In this document: positions 8,908 through 17,637 of the stretch, piece after piece | How positions within the stretch are numbered: the stretch's first letter is position 1 | Layout: each line of letters opens with the position of its first letter | Source of the DNA: Streptomyces sp. ISL-10 | GTDB lineage: Bacteria; Actinomycetota; Actinomycetes; Streptomycetales; Streptomycetaceae | DNA: 64,000 nucleotides | NCBI RefSeq assembly: GCF_018614575.1 | Contig: NZ_JAGGOJ010000007.1 | Location: 62,001 to 126,000 of the forward strand | Direction of reading: 5' to 3' | Program-made: the position numbers and the translations under genes | The notes under the pieces: model-generated | What the model was told of the DNA's origin: nothing | The model's database searches: none | What the model saw: the letters and a program-made list of their open reading frames with translations, nothing else

Positions 8908-10608
8908 CTAGGGCAGGTTGTGGACGTGCGGGCCGACCGCATTCGACCAGGCGTTGCCGGCCGTCGCGTCCCAGTTGGTGGACCAGGTCATCGCGCCGCG
9001 CAGGGCCGGGTAGGTCTTGGCGGGCTTGAAGGAACCGCAGTTGGTGCCGCGGGCCAGGCAGTCCAGCGCGTTCTTCACGATGGACGGGTCGACATAGCCG
9101 CTGCCCGCGCCGCGCGTGGAGGCGGGGACGCCGAGGCCGACCTGGGAGGCGTCGAGACCGCCCTCCAGCTGGATGCAGGCGAGCGCGGTGAGGAAGTCCA
9201 CCGAGCCCTGCGAGTAGACCCTGCCGTCGCAGCCCAGCATCGAACCGCTGTTGTAGTACTGCATGTTGACCACCGTGAGGATGTCCTTCACGGCGAGTGC
9301 GGTCTTGAAGTACTCCGTCCCGGTGTTCTGCATGTCGATGGTCTGCGGGGCCATCGTCAGGACCAGCGAGGAGCCGGCCTTCTGGGACAGCTGGCGCAGC
9401 GCCTTCGTCAGGTACGTCGCATTGATGCCGTGCTCCAGGTCGATGTCGACACCGCTGAAGCCGTACTCCTGCATCAGCGCGTGGGCGCTGTTCGCGAAGG
9501 CCGTGGCGGAGGCGTCACTGTTGATGGTGACGTTGCCCTTCTCGCCGCCGACCGAGACGACCACCGACTTGCCCGCGGACTTCTTGGCGGCGATGTCCGC
9601 CTTGAAGTCGGCGACCGAGGCGTAGCCGACCGCCGGATCCAGGGTGAAGGTGATCTGGCCGGGCGTGGCCGTCGAGTCCGCGAACGACACCGCGATGATG
9701 TCGTACTGCGCCTGCACGTCCCGCAGCTTCTGCACGGTCGCGCCGTTGTTGAAGTTCTGCCAGTAGCCGGTCAGGGCGTGCTTCGGCACGGCCGGGTTGC
9801 CGGGGTTGCCGCCGGTGGAGCTGGTCTTGCCGGTGGCCGCGGCCGACTTGGCCGACTCGCCGGCCGAGTTCGTCGCCGTCACCTGGAATTGGTACGAGGT
9901 GTTCGCCGCCAAGCCCGTCACCGTTGCCGAACTGCCGTTCACCGACAGGACCTTGGCCCCGTCGCGGTAGACGTTGTAGCCGGTCGCGCCGGAGACCGCG
10001 CCCCAGCTCAGCGCCACGGAGGAGGAGGTCACGGCGCCGACCGCCGGGGCGCCCGGGGCCGCGGGGACGACCGGGTCGGGATCGGAGCCGCCGCCTCCGT
10101 CGGGGCCGAAGACACTCACGTCGTCGGCGTAGTAGGCGGCCTGGCCGTACCAGCCGTGGGTGTAGACGGTCACCGAGGTGGTGCCCGCGCCGGTGGTGAA
10201 GGAGGTCGACAGCCTGGTCCAGTTGCCGGTGCCGGGCGTCCAGGTGGACACGTCGTTCGTGCCCGTGCCGCTCGCGCCGAGATAGGCGTAGCCGCCCTGC
10301 ACCCATGCGCTCAGCGTGTACGTGGAGTTGGGCTTCACGCTCACGGTCTGGGTGCACTTGGCGTTGTCCTGGCCGGCCGGGGTGGCCTTGAGGGCCGAGG
10401 CGCCCCCGTGCACCGGGGAGGACACCGTGGCCCCGCTGCCCGCGGTGCAGGTCCAGTTGGCGAGGCCGGACTCGAAGCCGGCGTTCTTGGCGACGTTGAC
10501 GTCGGCCGCCTGTGCGGTGCCCGTCGTGCCGATGAGGCCGAGTCCGGTGCCGACGGCCAGCGCCAGACCGGCGCCGAGCCATCTGCGTGCGCGTGTGGTG
10601 CGGTCCAC
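8908..10608 (-). CDS. Secreted GH18 chitinase with carbohydrate-binding and FN3 domains
   Basis: 566 aa. A signal peptide (cleavage near AQA-AD, residue 35) is followed by a CBM4/9/16-like jelly-roll domain (about 36-168), a Gly/Pro linker, a fibronectin type III domain (about 181-266), a linker, and the GH18 barrel (about 277-566). The active-site motif reads FSGVDIDLE: the catalytic D-x-E is intact but the first Asp of the usual DGxDxDxE is Ser. It hydrolyses chitin outside the cell. The upstream DasR-type/chitinase-repeat site implies N-acetylglucosamine-responsive control. Confidence 0.95.
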   Translation of the reverse strand: MDRTTRARRWLGAGLALAVGTGLGLIGTTGTAQAADVNVAKNAGFESGLANWTCTAGSGATVSSPVHGGASALKATPAGQDNAKCTQTVSVKPNSTYTLSAWVQGGYAYLGASGTGTNDVSTWTPGTGNWTRLSTSFTTGAGTTSVTVYTHGWYGQAAYYADDVSVFGPDGGGGSDPDPVVPAAPGAPAVGAVTSSSVALSWGAVSGATGYNVYRDGAKVLSVNGSSATVTGLAANTSYQFQVTATNSAGESAKSAAATGKTSSTGGNPGNPAVPKHALTGYWQNFNNGATVQKLRDVQAQYDIIAVSFADSTATPGQITFTLDPAVGYASVADFKADIAAKKSAGKSVVVSVGGEKGNVTINSDASATAFANSAHALMQEYGFSGVDIDLEHGINATYLTKALRQLSQKAGSSLVLTMAPQTIDMQNTGTEYFKTALAVKDILTVVNMQYYNSGSMLGCDGRVYSQGSVDFLTALACIQLEGGLDASQVGLGVPASTRGAGSGYVDPSIVKNALDCLARGTNCGSFKPAKTYPALRGAMTWSTNWDATAGNAWSNAVGPHVHNLP

Positions 10609-10692
10609 TTGCAGCCTCCGGTGGGGGAGTTGGGGTGTGGGGAGTCATCCGGAGCCGAGTCCCGGAACGGTGGCCACCGTGGAGGTACAAGC

Positions 10693-10717
10693 TGGTCCAG
10701 ACCAATGTGGTTGTCAA
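10693..10717 (-). promoter_or_regulatory. Chitinase promoter: DasR-type operator overlapping a -35 spacer
   Basis: On the minus strand TTGACA (10717-10712) is followed by a TGGTCTGGACCA palindrome (10704-10693). That 12-mer matches both the DasR dre consensus (TGGTCTAGACCA) and the conserved Streptomyces chitinase promoter repeat. Binding there would block RNA polymerase. The start codon lies about 85 bp downstream. Confidence 0.8.
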
Positions 10718-10750
10718 GGGTTCTGCGCAAGGCTGGCCCTCGCCCGCCCC

Positions 10751-11197
10751 TCAGTCCCCTTCCTGGAGCCGGTCGGCCGCCCACCCGGCCACGCATCCGA
10801 CCACCAGGACGGCGTTGGACATCAGCAGCCCCTCGGCGGTCGGCTCCTGCCACTGCACCGCCATGTTGAGCAGCTGCGCTGCGACGGGCACGGCGACGGC
10901 GGCGGCCAGGTGCTGCGATGTGCCGTGCCGGAAGGGCGGCCGGTGCAGCCGGGCGGCGGCCCAGACGGACAACGCCACGCACAGCGCGTTGGGCAGGTGG
11001 ATCAGCAGCAGCCGCCCGCTGAACGAGCCCAGGCTGCCAGGGGAGTCGATGTAGTCGTAGACCACAGTGATCTGGAGGTACTCGGTGAACAGCAGCACCA
11101 CGATCCCCGCCGCCCAGCACTTCATCAGTGCCAGGATGCCCGCCCTCGGCCCGTCGTCCCGCCGGGCGGGGGTCCCCGGGTAGCCGTACCTGGTCAT
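10751..11197 (-). CDS. Small four-helix membrane protein, unknown function
   Basis: 148 aa with about four hydrophobic segments (around residues 24-44, 61-80, 95-112, 125-140). The ends are polar; the N-terminus is basic. No family was recognised. It sits 66 bp downstream of the lipoprotein gene on the same strand and could be co-transcribed with it and the 499-aa prepilin-leader protein. The start ATG 11197 is the first in frame and has GGAGGCTCAC just upstream. Confidence 0.7.
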   Translation of the reverse strand: MTRYGYPGTPARRDDGPRAGILALMKCWAAGIVVLLFTEYLQITVVYDYIDSPGSLGSFSGRLLLIHLPNALCVALSVWAAARLHRPPFRHGTSQHLAAAVAVPVAAQLLNMAVQWQEPTAEGLLMSNAVLVVGCVAGWAADRLQEGD

Positions 11198-11263
11198 GAG
11201 TGAGCCTCCGTGGGGTGCGGGGGCGGACGGTTCCGGGTGGCTGCGGGCCGCCGGTCGCCGGCT

Positions 11264-11884
11264 CTACCGGACGGTGATGCTGTCGATGATCTTCTTCAGG
11301 TCGTCGTCGGACAGGTGGCCCTTCGCCGCGTCGATCCGTACGGCGTACGTCGACTCGTCGGCGTCGAGGCCCGCGACGATCACGCCCGCGACCCGGGTGC
11401 CCTTGGCGGGTGTGCCCTGTTCGCCGGTCGAGGTGAACTCGAAGTCGATCCGCTTCGCGTCCCGCGCCTTCGCGGGCCCGGCCACCCGCAGGTCCTCCTG
11501 CCCCTTGAGCGTGGAGCCGAGGGCGATGCCGGCCTCGGCGCCGATCGCCGCCTCCTCCACCGAGTCGGCGTCGGTGTAGTTCAGCTGGACGGAGATCATG
11601 GCGACCGTGCGGCCACCTTCCTCCAGGGTGGCCGCGGCCGCGTTGAACTTGCCGCGATCGGCCGCCTCCTGTTCCTTGAACTCCGGGGGACGGGCGACGG
11701 TGACGGATTCGGTACGCAGTTCGGACCAGCCCTCGGGGACCTCGACCCCGGCCGAACCGTTCCCGCAGGCGGTGGTGAGGGCGGCCGCCGCTGCGAGCAG
11801 CACGGCCGCGACCGCCCGCCGGCCCGTGCGTCCGCCGTGACGCCACTCGGTCCTCGTCCTGCTGCGCCAGGTGTTGCTGATCAT
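11264..11884 (-). CDS. Putative lipoprotein
   Basis: 206 aa. A basic N-terminus and hydrophobic stretch lead to a lipobox-like LTTAC (Cys near residue 40), followed by a soluble domain with alternating strands ending in DDDLKKIIDSITVR, resembling LpqN/PsbP-type folds only in general form. ATG 11884 is preceded by GGGGAG. It begins 25 bp after the stop of the 499-aa prepilin-leader gene, so it probably belongs to that operon and acts at the cell surface. Confidence 0.8.
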   Translation of the reverse strand: MISNTWRSRTRTEWRHGGRTGRRAVAAVLLAAAAALTTACGNGSAGVEVPEGWSELRTESVTVARPPEFKEQEAADRGKFNAAAATLEEGGRTVAMISVQLNYTDADSVEEAAIGAEAGIALGSTLKGQEDLRVAGPAKARDAKRIDFEFTSTGEQGTPAKGTRVAGVIVAGLDADESTYAVRIDAAKGHLSDDDLKKIIDSITVR

Positions 11885-11909
11885 GCTGTGTGCGCTCCCC
11901 TCGGCCCGG

Positions 11910-13409
11910 TCAGTCCGCACAGTAGCTGTACGGGACATAGTCACGGCTGTTTCCGTTCGGGGCTCCGAGGAAGTGGGCGTTGTCGAGTGTCTCCTCCTTC
12001 TTCTCGGTCGACACCGAGAAGCCGAGGCTCAGACCCAGATTGAGCTCGAACCCGTACTCCGCCGCCTCAGTCTGCCCGGTGTACGTCGTCCGGCTGGAGA
12101 GCCCCTCGTCGAAGAGCAACTGGCCGAACGGGTCGTCGCTGCTCGGCCGGGACGTCGGAGCGTGGTCGGAGAACAGATAGCCGAAGGGCGCCCCGCGGTC
12201 GCCGTTGCCGTCCAGCCATGCCTGCGCGATCCTGCGCTGCCCGGCACCCTCGGCACCCGGCTCGACGACGATCGAGCGGGTGACGACCTCGACGCCCGTG
12301 GCCTGGTCGGACCCCTTGACCCCGCCGCTGCCGCCCCGCTTGGCGTCACCCGACTCGCCGTTGTCGCCGCCGACTTTGGCGCCGTCCTTGGCGGCGCCGT
12401 GCTCGACCGTGCGCGTCATGTCGATACGCAGGAGCTCGCCGGTCTTCTTGTCGTGCGTGACGGTGATGGTGCCGGTCCTGGTGGTGGACGCGGAGGACTC
12501 GCCGCTGATGGGCCCCGCCTCGTAGCCGACCTTGCCGCCGTACTCGATGGTGGCGGAGTACGTGTAGGACTTGGTGCCCTTGTGGTCGTTGTCGGTCCAG
12601 GTGGCCTCGGGCGAGAACTTGAAGTTCCCGCCGAGGGTGGCGCCGAGCTTCTTCTCGTCGCCCGCGCCGAGCCCCAGACCGCCGGCGGCACTGGCCTCGA
12701 TGGCGACTTTGCCGTGGCTGATGTGCCGGTTGCCCAGTTTCTCCTCGATGCGGTTGCGCAGCTTCTCCTCCTCGGCCATGGGCCCCTTGCCGAACAGATA
12801 GAGGATGCTGTTGCCGAGGCCGCCGCCGTGCGCGTTCGAGTGCCGGTTGGTGAGTTCGTACGTCTTGAGCAGCTCGATGTCGTCCCGGAAGGCCTTGGCG
12901 TCGGCCTCGCTGTCGAAGATCCAGGTGTCACCGTTGGTGACCTTGATCCCGGCCCCCAGCTCCACCTTGTCCGCGCCGAACTTCCCGACCTTGGCACCGG
13001 GCTTGAAGTCCTTCTTCGCGGCGACGGAAGCGGCGTCGGTGAAGGTCATGGTGATCTGCTGGTCGTTGTCGTCGACCTTCCCGTCCCCGTTGACGTCGGT
13101 CTTCGCACGGAAGGTCTGCTGCTGGAAGCCGTATTCCTCGCCCCACTCGATGAAAAGGATCTTGGCTTTGGCCCCGGCCCTGTCGCTGATGGAGGAGATC
13201 TGGCACAGCGGCGGCTCGTAGTCGGCATCGGTTTCGGGAGCCGCCCGAGAGGTGCCGTCATTGGCGCACCGGCCGCCGTCGATCGCACAAATCACCTTCT
13301 GTGTGATCGCGGCTCCCATGCCTGAGCCGGCCACTGCCCCGACGACGGTCGCCACGACCACGACCACGCCGAGATACTCGGCCGCGGTCGCCCCCCGGTC
13401 ATGTCTCAT
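11910..13409 (-). CDS. 499-aa surface protein with Flp-type prepilin leader and EF-hand-like loop
   Basis: The N-terminus MRHDRG|ATAAEYLGVVV is a type IV prepilin-like leader: short basic part, Gly6 at the predicted cleavage site, Glu at +5 (E11), then a hydrophobic helix (13-34). It closely resembles the Flp pilin and toxin leaders in this window. The exported part is large (about 450 aa), polar and beta-rich, with the calcium-loop motif DVNGDGKVDDND at 105-116. No catalytic signature was seen; it ends YVPYSYCAD. ATG 13409 has GGGAGGGGGA upstream. The promoter carries the shared 16-bp operator. It may be a pilus-associated adhesin or a non-HINT effector; both are inference. Confidence 0.85.
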   Translation of the reverse strand: MRHDRGATAAEYLGVVVVVATVVGAVAGSGMGAAITQKVICAIDGGRCANDGTSRAAPETDADYEPPLCQISSISDRAGAKAKILFIEWGEEYGFQQQTFRAKTDVNGDGKVDDNDQQITMTFTDAASVAAKKDFKPGAKVGKFGADKVELGAGIKVTNGDTWIFDSEADAKAFRDDIELLKTYELTNRHSNAHGGGLGNSILYLFGKGPMAEEEKLRNRIEEKLGNRHISHGKVAIEASAAGGLGLGAGDEKKLGATLGGNFKFSPEATWTDNDHKGTKSYTYSATIEYGGKVGYEAGPISGESSASTTRTGTITVTHDKKTGELLRIDMTRTVEHGAAKDGAKVGGDNGESGDAKRGGSGGVKGSDQATGVEVVTRSIVVEPGAEGAGQRRIAQAWLDGNGDRGAPFGYLFSDHAPTSRPSSDDPFGQLLFDEGLSSRTTYTGQTEAAEYGFELNLGLSLGFSVSTEKKEETLDNAHFLGAPNGNSRDYVPYSYCAD

Positions 13410-13742
13410 CCGACGTCCCCCTCCCAGCTCACGCACACCATTCGTACGCGCAATCGGAAACGGAGCGTACGCACGGCAATGACTGCCTGGCGTGGGCCTG
13501 CGGACCCAATGAGGGGCCCAAAGGGAGCTCTGGCCAGGGCAATTCGCAGCGTTGTGACGCCAGTTGACAATTGACGACTTCATCCGCGTTTGGCGGTGCG
13601 CGAGTCGTGCCGGTTGCCTGCGGGCGTCCTGAAAGGTGTTCTCTGCCTCGAAGGACGTGGTTAGAGTGCTGATGCAGCAGCACGAGCAGGGAAGAAGCCG
13701 TCGCCGTATCTCCGGTGGCCGGATTCGAACGGGGAATTGAGC
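13410..13742. other. Divergent intergenic region of the Tad locus
   Basis: Besides the minus-strand operator/promoter, the right half has a TAGAGT -10-like box at 13662-13667 that may drive the plus-strand Tad operon. No copy of the 16-bp operator is placed to serve that promoter. No gene is evident. Confidence 0.5.
13464..13508 (-). promoter_or_regulatory. Operator (site f) and -10 box of the 499-aa protein gene
   Basis: The inverted repeat TGGGCCTGCGGACCCA lies at 13493-13508. On the minus strand a TACGCT -10 box lies at 13469-13464, so the operator centre is 31.5 bp upstream of it (about -42). Predicted transcription starts near 13457, giving a leader of about 48 nt. A GGGGCCCA half-site lies farther upstream at 13513-13520. 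Confidence 0.75.
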
Positions 13743-14621
13743 GTGCAGACCGCTATCGCTGTCACCAGTGCTGATCTGGTGTTACCGCCCACCGACCCAC
13801 ACGCGCCCACGGCAGCGCTGCTGCCGGCGCCCGGTGCGCAGCCGCTGGACGCCGCGCTCGCCGACATGCAGCTGCTGCTGGATCAGCACGGCTATGTGGT
13901 GGTGCTGTACCCCGCTTCGATTCCTGTCGCGCACGAACGCAGACTGCACACCGTCCGCTCCGTCCTGGAGAGCGACCGCATCGCCCTGATGAAGCCGGCG
14001 CTGCCGCCGCTCGGAGTCGCCGTGCTCGTACGCCAGTTGCGCCAGCTGTCCATCTGCGACTTCGGCGCGGGGATCGTCGCCTCCGCGGCCCGGCTCCTGG
14101 CCCACTACATCTACGCCGGGGCCCTGCTGAACTCGGTTGCCAGGCTCGACCGGGTGCCGGTCGACCTCACGTCCCACGCCAAGTCCTGGCTGCCGGGCTC
14201 CCAGTTCGCTGTGCTGGCCAACCCGGACCCGCGACTGGTCAAGCTCGGCAGCGGTGAGCTCTCCGGGCCCGAGTTCGGCAACCAGCTGATCGTCGCGAAG
14301 GGGCAGCTGCAGAGCGACTGGGTGAGTGCGACGCTCGCTCCCGCCTGGCGCTGCCAGGCGATGCAGGAGACCGCTCTGCCGGCTGATTCGCCGAAGTGGT
14401 GGGGCACCTCGAAAATGATCGAATTCGCCGCCCATCTCCCCGACATCGCCCTCATCTACCAGCTGGTCTCGTCCGTCAAACGGGAGCAGTGCTCCTGGTG
14501 CGGCCTTGAAATCATCGGCGACCGCTGTGGATTCTGTTCGGCGCCGCTCGCGCCGGCGGAGAACCAAACCTCCGGCACCGGTGTACTGAAGCACGGAACA
14601 CCTATGCGTCAAGAGTCGTAG
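13743..14621 (+). CDS. Tad-locus protein of unknown function with C-terminal zinc ribbon; contains a TTA codon
   Basis: 292 aa. Mostly soluble; a C-terminal CSWCGLEIIGDRCGFC holds two CxxC pairs, a probable zinc ribbon. The central part has no recognised family. GTG 13743 has GGGGAA at a good distance; a TTG two codons earlier is too close to it. Codon 14 is the rare TTA leucine (13782-13784), so translation should depend on bldA tRNA. It precedes cpaB and is the likely first gene of the assembly operon, perhaps a regulator or assembly factor. Confidence 0.8.
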   Translation: MQTAIAVTSADLVLPPTDPHAPTAALLPAPGAQPLDAALADMQLLLDQHGYVVVLYPASIPVAHERRLHTVRSVLESDRIALMKPALPPLGVAVLVRQLRQLSICDFGAGIVASAARLLAHYIYAGALLNSVARLDRVPVDLTSHAKSWLPGSQFAVLANPDPRLVKLGSGELSGPEFGNQLIVAKGQLQSDWVSATLAPAWRCQAMQETALPADSPKWWGTSKMIEFAAHLPDIALIYQLVSSVKREQCSWCGLEIIGDRCGFCSAPLAPAENQTSGTGVLKHGTPMRQES

Positions 14622-14733
14622 CCGCCGTGGGGCGGCCGCTCGGTCCGGCGACGGGGACGCCCGCGCACGGCCCCGACCGCCCCCGCTCCGTCCGCTCCGT
14701 CCCTGCCCGTCTCCCCACGAGGTTGTCGCGCTC

Positions 14734-15453
14734 ATGAATTCACGCCAGCGCCGCGGTGTCATTCTTCTGCTCCTGTCCGTACTGTGCGCCTTCGGCGCGT
14801 TCGTCGGCGTGCTTTCGGTGATCAGCGATGTGAATTCCAAGGTCGGGCCCGAGGTGACGGCCTACCGGCTCTCGTCGGACATCGCGCCCTATACGGAACT
14901 TCAGCCGAACCAGTTCGAGAAAATCACGGTGCCCAAGCGCTGGCTCTCCTCAAGCGCGGTCACCGACATATCCGTGGTGCAGGGAAAGATCGCCGTCACC
15001 CAGCTGCGCAAGGGGTCACTCCTCCAGGACGACATGATCGTCAAGCGCCCCGCACTGGAGAACGGCGAGCAGGAGATCGCCATCATGATCGACGCCGCCA
15101 CCGGTGTGGCGGGCAAGATCACCCCCGGCGACCTGGTGAACATCTTCGCCACCTTCGACGACGAGGGGGAGGACGAGGGCCAGGTCGCCGAGTCCCGGAT
15201 CATCGTCCCCAACGCCAAGGTCATCGACGTCGGCAAGCTCACCGCCCTGGAGCCCAACGGCGACGACCGCAACGCCGCCGCGACCCAGGCCGTGCCCATC
15301 ACGTTCGCCCTCAACACCCAGGACGCCCAGCGCGTGGCGTTCGCCGAGTCGTTCGCCGTCCATGTACGCCTCGCCCTGATCGCCAAGGGCAGTCCGACCA
15401 CGCTTCGCCCGGGTGAAGGCAAGTACACCCTCGACGAGGACAGGAACAAGTGA
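14734..15453 (+). CDS. cpaB: Flp pilus assembly protein CpaB/RcpC (SAF domain)
   Basis: 239 aa. One N-terminal membrane helix (about 8-30) is followed by a SAF domain (about 42-105, with VTQLRKGSLLQDDM) and the RcpC/CpaB C-terminal domain. In didermal bacteria CpaB works with the outer-membrane secretin; in a monoderm such as this it must act at the membrane or wall. It lies 8 bp before tadZ. Confidence 0.88.
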   Translation: MNSRQRRGVILLLLSVLCAFGAFVGVLSVISDVNSKVGPEVTAYRLSSDIAPYTELQPNQFEKITVPKRWLSSSAVTDISVVQGKIAVTQLRKGSLLQDDMIVKRPALENGEQEIAIMIDAATGVAGKITPGDLVNIFATFDDEGEDEGQVAESRIIVPNAKVIDVGKLTALEPNGDDRNAAATQAVPITFALNTQDAQRVAFAESFAVHVRLALIAKGSPTTLRPGEGKYTLDEDRNK

Positions 15454-15460
15454 GGGCCGG

Positions 15461-16726
15461 ATGACGACACGCATCCTCCCGGCCGTCGGTGACGCCGACG
15501 CCGCCCGATCCATCACCACCCTGCTCAGCCAGCTGCCCGAGGCGGAACCGGCCGCGCCGGTGGCCGACTCGACCTCCCTGCTCGACACACTCGCGCGCCT
15601 GGCCGGCGAGTCCCTGGAGGAGCTGCCCGAGGTCGTGCTGGTGCACGAACGGATCGGCCCGGTGCCGGCGCTCGAGCTGATCCGGGAGGTGGCCCTGCGC
15701 TTCCCCGCGGTCGGAGTCGTCCTGGTCACCGCCGACGCGAGTCCCGGCCTGTACTCGGCGGCCATGGACTCCGGCGCACGCGGGCTCGTCGCGCTGCCGC
15801 TGTCGTACGAGGAGTTGACCCAGCGCGTGCAGGCCGCGGCCTCCTGGTCGCTGGGCGTGCGCCGCCATCTCGGCCACAGCGGGGACGTGTTCACCGGGCC
15901 GGGCGGCATCGTGCTGAGCGTGTCCGGGGCCAAGGGCGGCGTCGGCACCACCCTCGCCTCGGTCCAGCTCGCGCTCGCCGCCCGCGCGTCCGGGATGACC
16001 ACCGCGCTGGCGGACATGGACCTGCAGGCCGGCGACGTGGCCTCCTACCTGGATGTGCAGTTCCGGCGCTCGATCGTCGATCTCGCCGGCATCCAGGACA
16101 TATCGCCGCGCGTGCTCCAGGACGCCGTCTTCAGCCACGACACCGGGATCGGCCTGCTGCTCGCACCCGGTGACGGAGAACGCGGCGAGGAGGTCAACGA
16201 CAGGGCGGTGCGCCAGATCGTCAGCGCCCTGCGCAACCGCTACGAGGTCGTCGTCATCGACTGCGGGACCCAGATGAACAGCGCCAACGCGGCCGCCGTC
16301 GAGATGGCCGACACGACCGTGCTGGTGACGACTCCGGACGTGGTGTCGGTTCGGGCGGCCAAGCGCATGGTCCGGCTCTGGGACCGGCTGCAGATCCGCA
16401 AGGCGGAGGAGACGGTGATGCTGGTCAACCGCTTCAACCGCAACACCGAGATCCAGCCCGCGCTGATCGCGCGGATCACCGGGACCCGTGTCGCGCGCTC
16501 CCTCGTCCCGGCGAACTTCAAGGAGCTGCAGTCCGCCGTCGACGCGGGCCGGATGCAGGACCTGGAGGCCAAGTCCACGGTGAAACAGGCCCTGTGGGGC
16601 TTCGCGGGCGAACTGGGAATCGTGAAAGCGCCCGAAGGGAATGACAAGGCCGGTAGGTTCCGGGGCGACCGGGGCTCCATCGGCGTACGCCGCCGGCGAG
16701 GCGGCGCTCTCAAGGGGGAGAGTTGA
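15461..16726 (+). CDS. tadZ: TadZ/CpaE-type pilus localisation ATPase
   Basis: 421 aa. A degenerate receiver-like N-terminal domain (about 1-130) is followed by a MinD/ParA-type ATPase. The deviant Walker A motif is SGAKGGVGTT near residue 152; VVIDCGTQM provides Walker B. TadZ proteins place the Tad machine at a cell site. ATG 15461 follows the cpaB stop by 7 bp within GGGCCGG. The C-terminal tail is Arg/Gly-rich. Confidence 0.9.
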   Translation: MTTRILPAVGDADAARSITTLLSQLPEAEPAAPVADSTSLLDTLARLAGESLEELPEVVLVHERIGPVPALELIREVALRFPAVGVVLVTADASPGLYSAAMDSGARGLVALPLSYEELTQRVQAAASWSLGVRRHLGHSGDVFTGPGGIVLSVSGAKGGVGTTLASVQLALAARASGMTTALADMDLQAGDVASYLDVQFRRSIVDLAGIQDISPRVLQDAVFSHDTGIGLLLAPGDGERGEEVNDRAVRQIVSALRNRYEVVVIDCGTQMNSANAAAVEMADTTVLVTTPDVVSVRAAKRMVRLWDRLQIRKAEETVMLVNRFNRNTEIQPALIARITGTRVARSLVPANFKELQSAVDAGRMQDLEAKSTVKQALWGFAGELGIVKAPEGNDKAGRFRGDRGSIGVRRRRGGALKGES

Positions 16727-16729
16727 GCG

Positions 16730-17227
16730 ATGCGCGTGCTGAGCGCACCACCGATCACGGGACGGGCCGGTACCTCGCCGGGCCGTGACCCGCACCGGTT
16801 ACGGGACCGGGAGGCCGGGCGGGCCCGGGATGCCGGGCGCGACCGGGTTGTCGGCCGGGCCCGGGATGCCGGGCGGGACCGGGGGCAGGTGGCCGTCGAG
16901 TTCCTCGGCATGCTGCCGCTCATCGCGGTCGTCTGCGTCCTGCTGTGGCAGTCCGCCCTCCTCGGCTACACCTACGTCCGCGCGGGAAACGCGGCGGACG
17001 AGGGCGCCCGGCAGGGGGCGGCCGACGCCGCCGATCCGGGTGGGCGGTGCCGGGCCGCGGCCGAGGACGACCTCGGCGCCTGGCAGCCCGCGCGGGTCGA
17101 CTGCGGCCCGGCGTCCGGCGGAATGTACGAGGCGGATGTGACGCTCAAGGTGCCCGTCCTCTTCCCCGGCTTCATCGACTTCCCCTTCGACGTCGAGGGC
17201 CATGCCAGTGCGGTGGCGGAGGGGTGA
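16730..17227 (+). CDS. tadE: TadE-family pseudopilin with repetitive N-terminal extension; contains a TTA codon
   Basis: 165 aa. The TadE signature is RDRG|QVAVEFLGMLPL near residues 50-62, a prepilin-like site with Glu at +5 followed by a membrane helix. Upstream is an unusual 50-residue extension with two copies of GRARDAGRD, encoded by a GC-rich tandem repeat (about 16810-16885). Codon 24 is TTA (16799-16801). The gene starts 3 bp after tadZ and overlaps the next TadE gene by GTGA. TadE proteins are minor pseudopilins that initiate the pilus. Confidence 0.85.
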   Translation: MRVLSAPPITGRAGTSPGRDPHRLRDREAGRARDAGRDRVVGRARDAGRDRGQVAVEFLGMLPLIAVVCVLLWQSALLGYTYVRAGNAADEGARQGAADAADPGGRCRAAAEDDLGAWQPARVDCGPASGGMYEADVTLKVPVLFPGFIDFPFDVEGHASAVAEG

Positions 17228-17604
17228 GCGCGGTGACCACGGACAACAGGCGCGACCGGGGGCAGGTGGCCCTGGAGTTCGCCGGGTTCCTGCCCCTGAT
17301 GCTGATCCTCGCCCTCGCCGCCGTACAGCTCGGCGTCGCCGCCTACGCCACCGCGCAGGCGGGCACGGCCGCGCGGGCCGCGGCCCGCGCGGAGAGTGAC
17401 GACAACTGGCAGACGAACGGCGGCCACGCGGGCCGCAGCGCCGTCAGCGACTGGCTGAGCGATGGTCCGAGGGACTTCGACTACAGCGCACGACCGGGAG
17501 GAAGCGAGGTGACCGTAACCGTCCGGATCCTGATCCCCTCCGTCGTTCCCGGCATCGGCGACTGGGGACACGCCGAGCGCAGTTCCACCATGCCCAAGGG
17601 CTGA
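17224..17604 (+). CDS. Second TadE-family pseudopilin
   Basis: 126 aa. GTG 17224 overlaps the preceding stop (GTGA). The prepilin-like signature RDRG|QVALEFAGFLPL lies at about residues 11-22, followed by a hydrophobic helix and a small exported domain ending HAERSSTMPKG. It pairs with the preceding TadE, as TadE/TadF do elsewhere. Confidence 0.87.
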   Translation: MSAVTTDNRRDRGQVALEFAGFLPLMLILALAAVQLGVAAYATAQAGTAARAAARAESDDNWQTNGGHAGRSAVSDWLSDGPRDFDYSARPGGSEVTVTVRILIPSVVPGIGDWGHAERSSTMPKG

Positions 17605-17637
17605 GCCCCACCGCCGCGGTACGCCAAGGAGTCGCAC

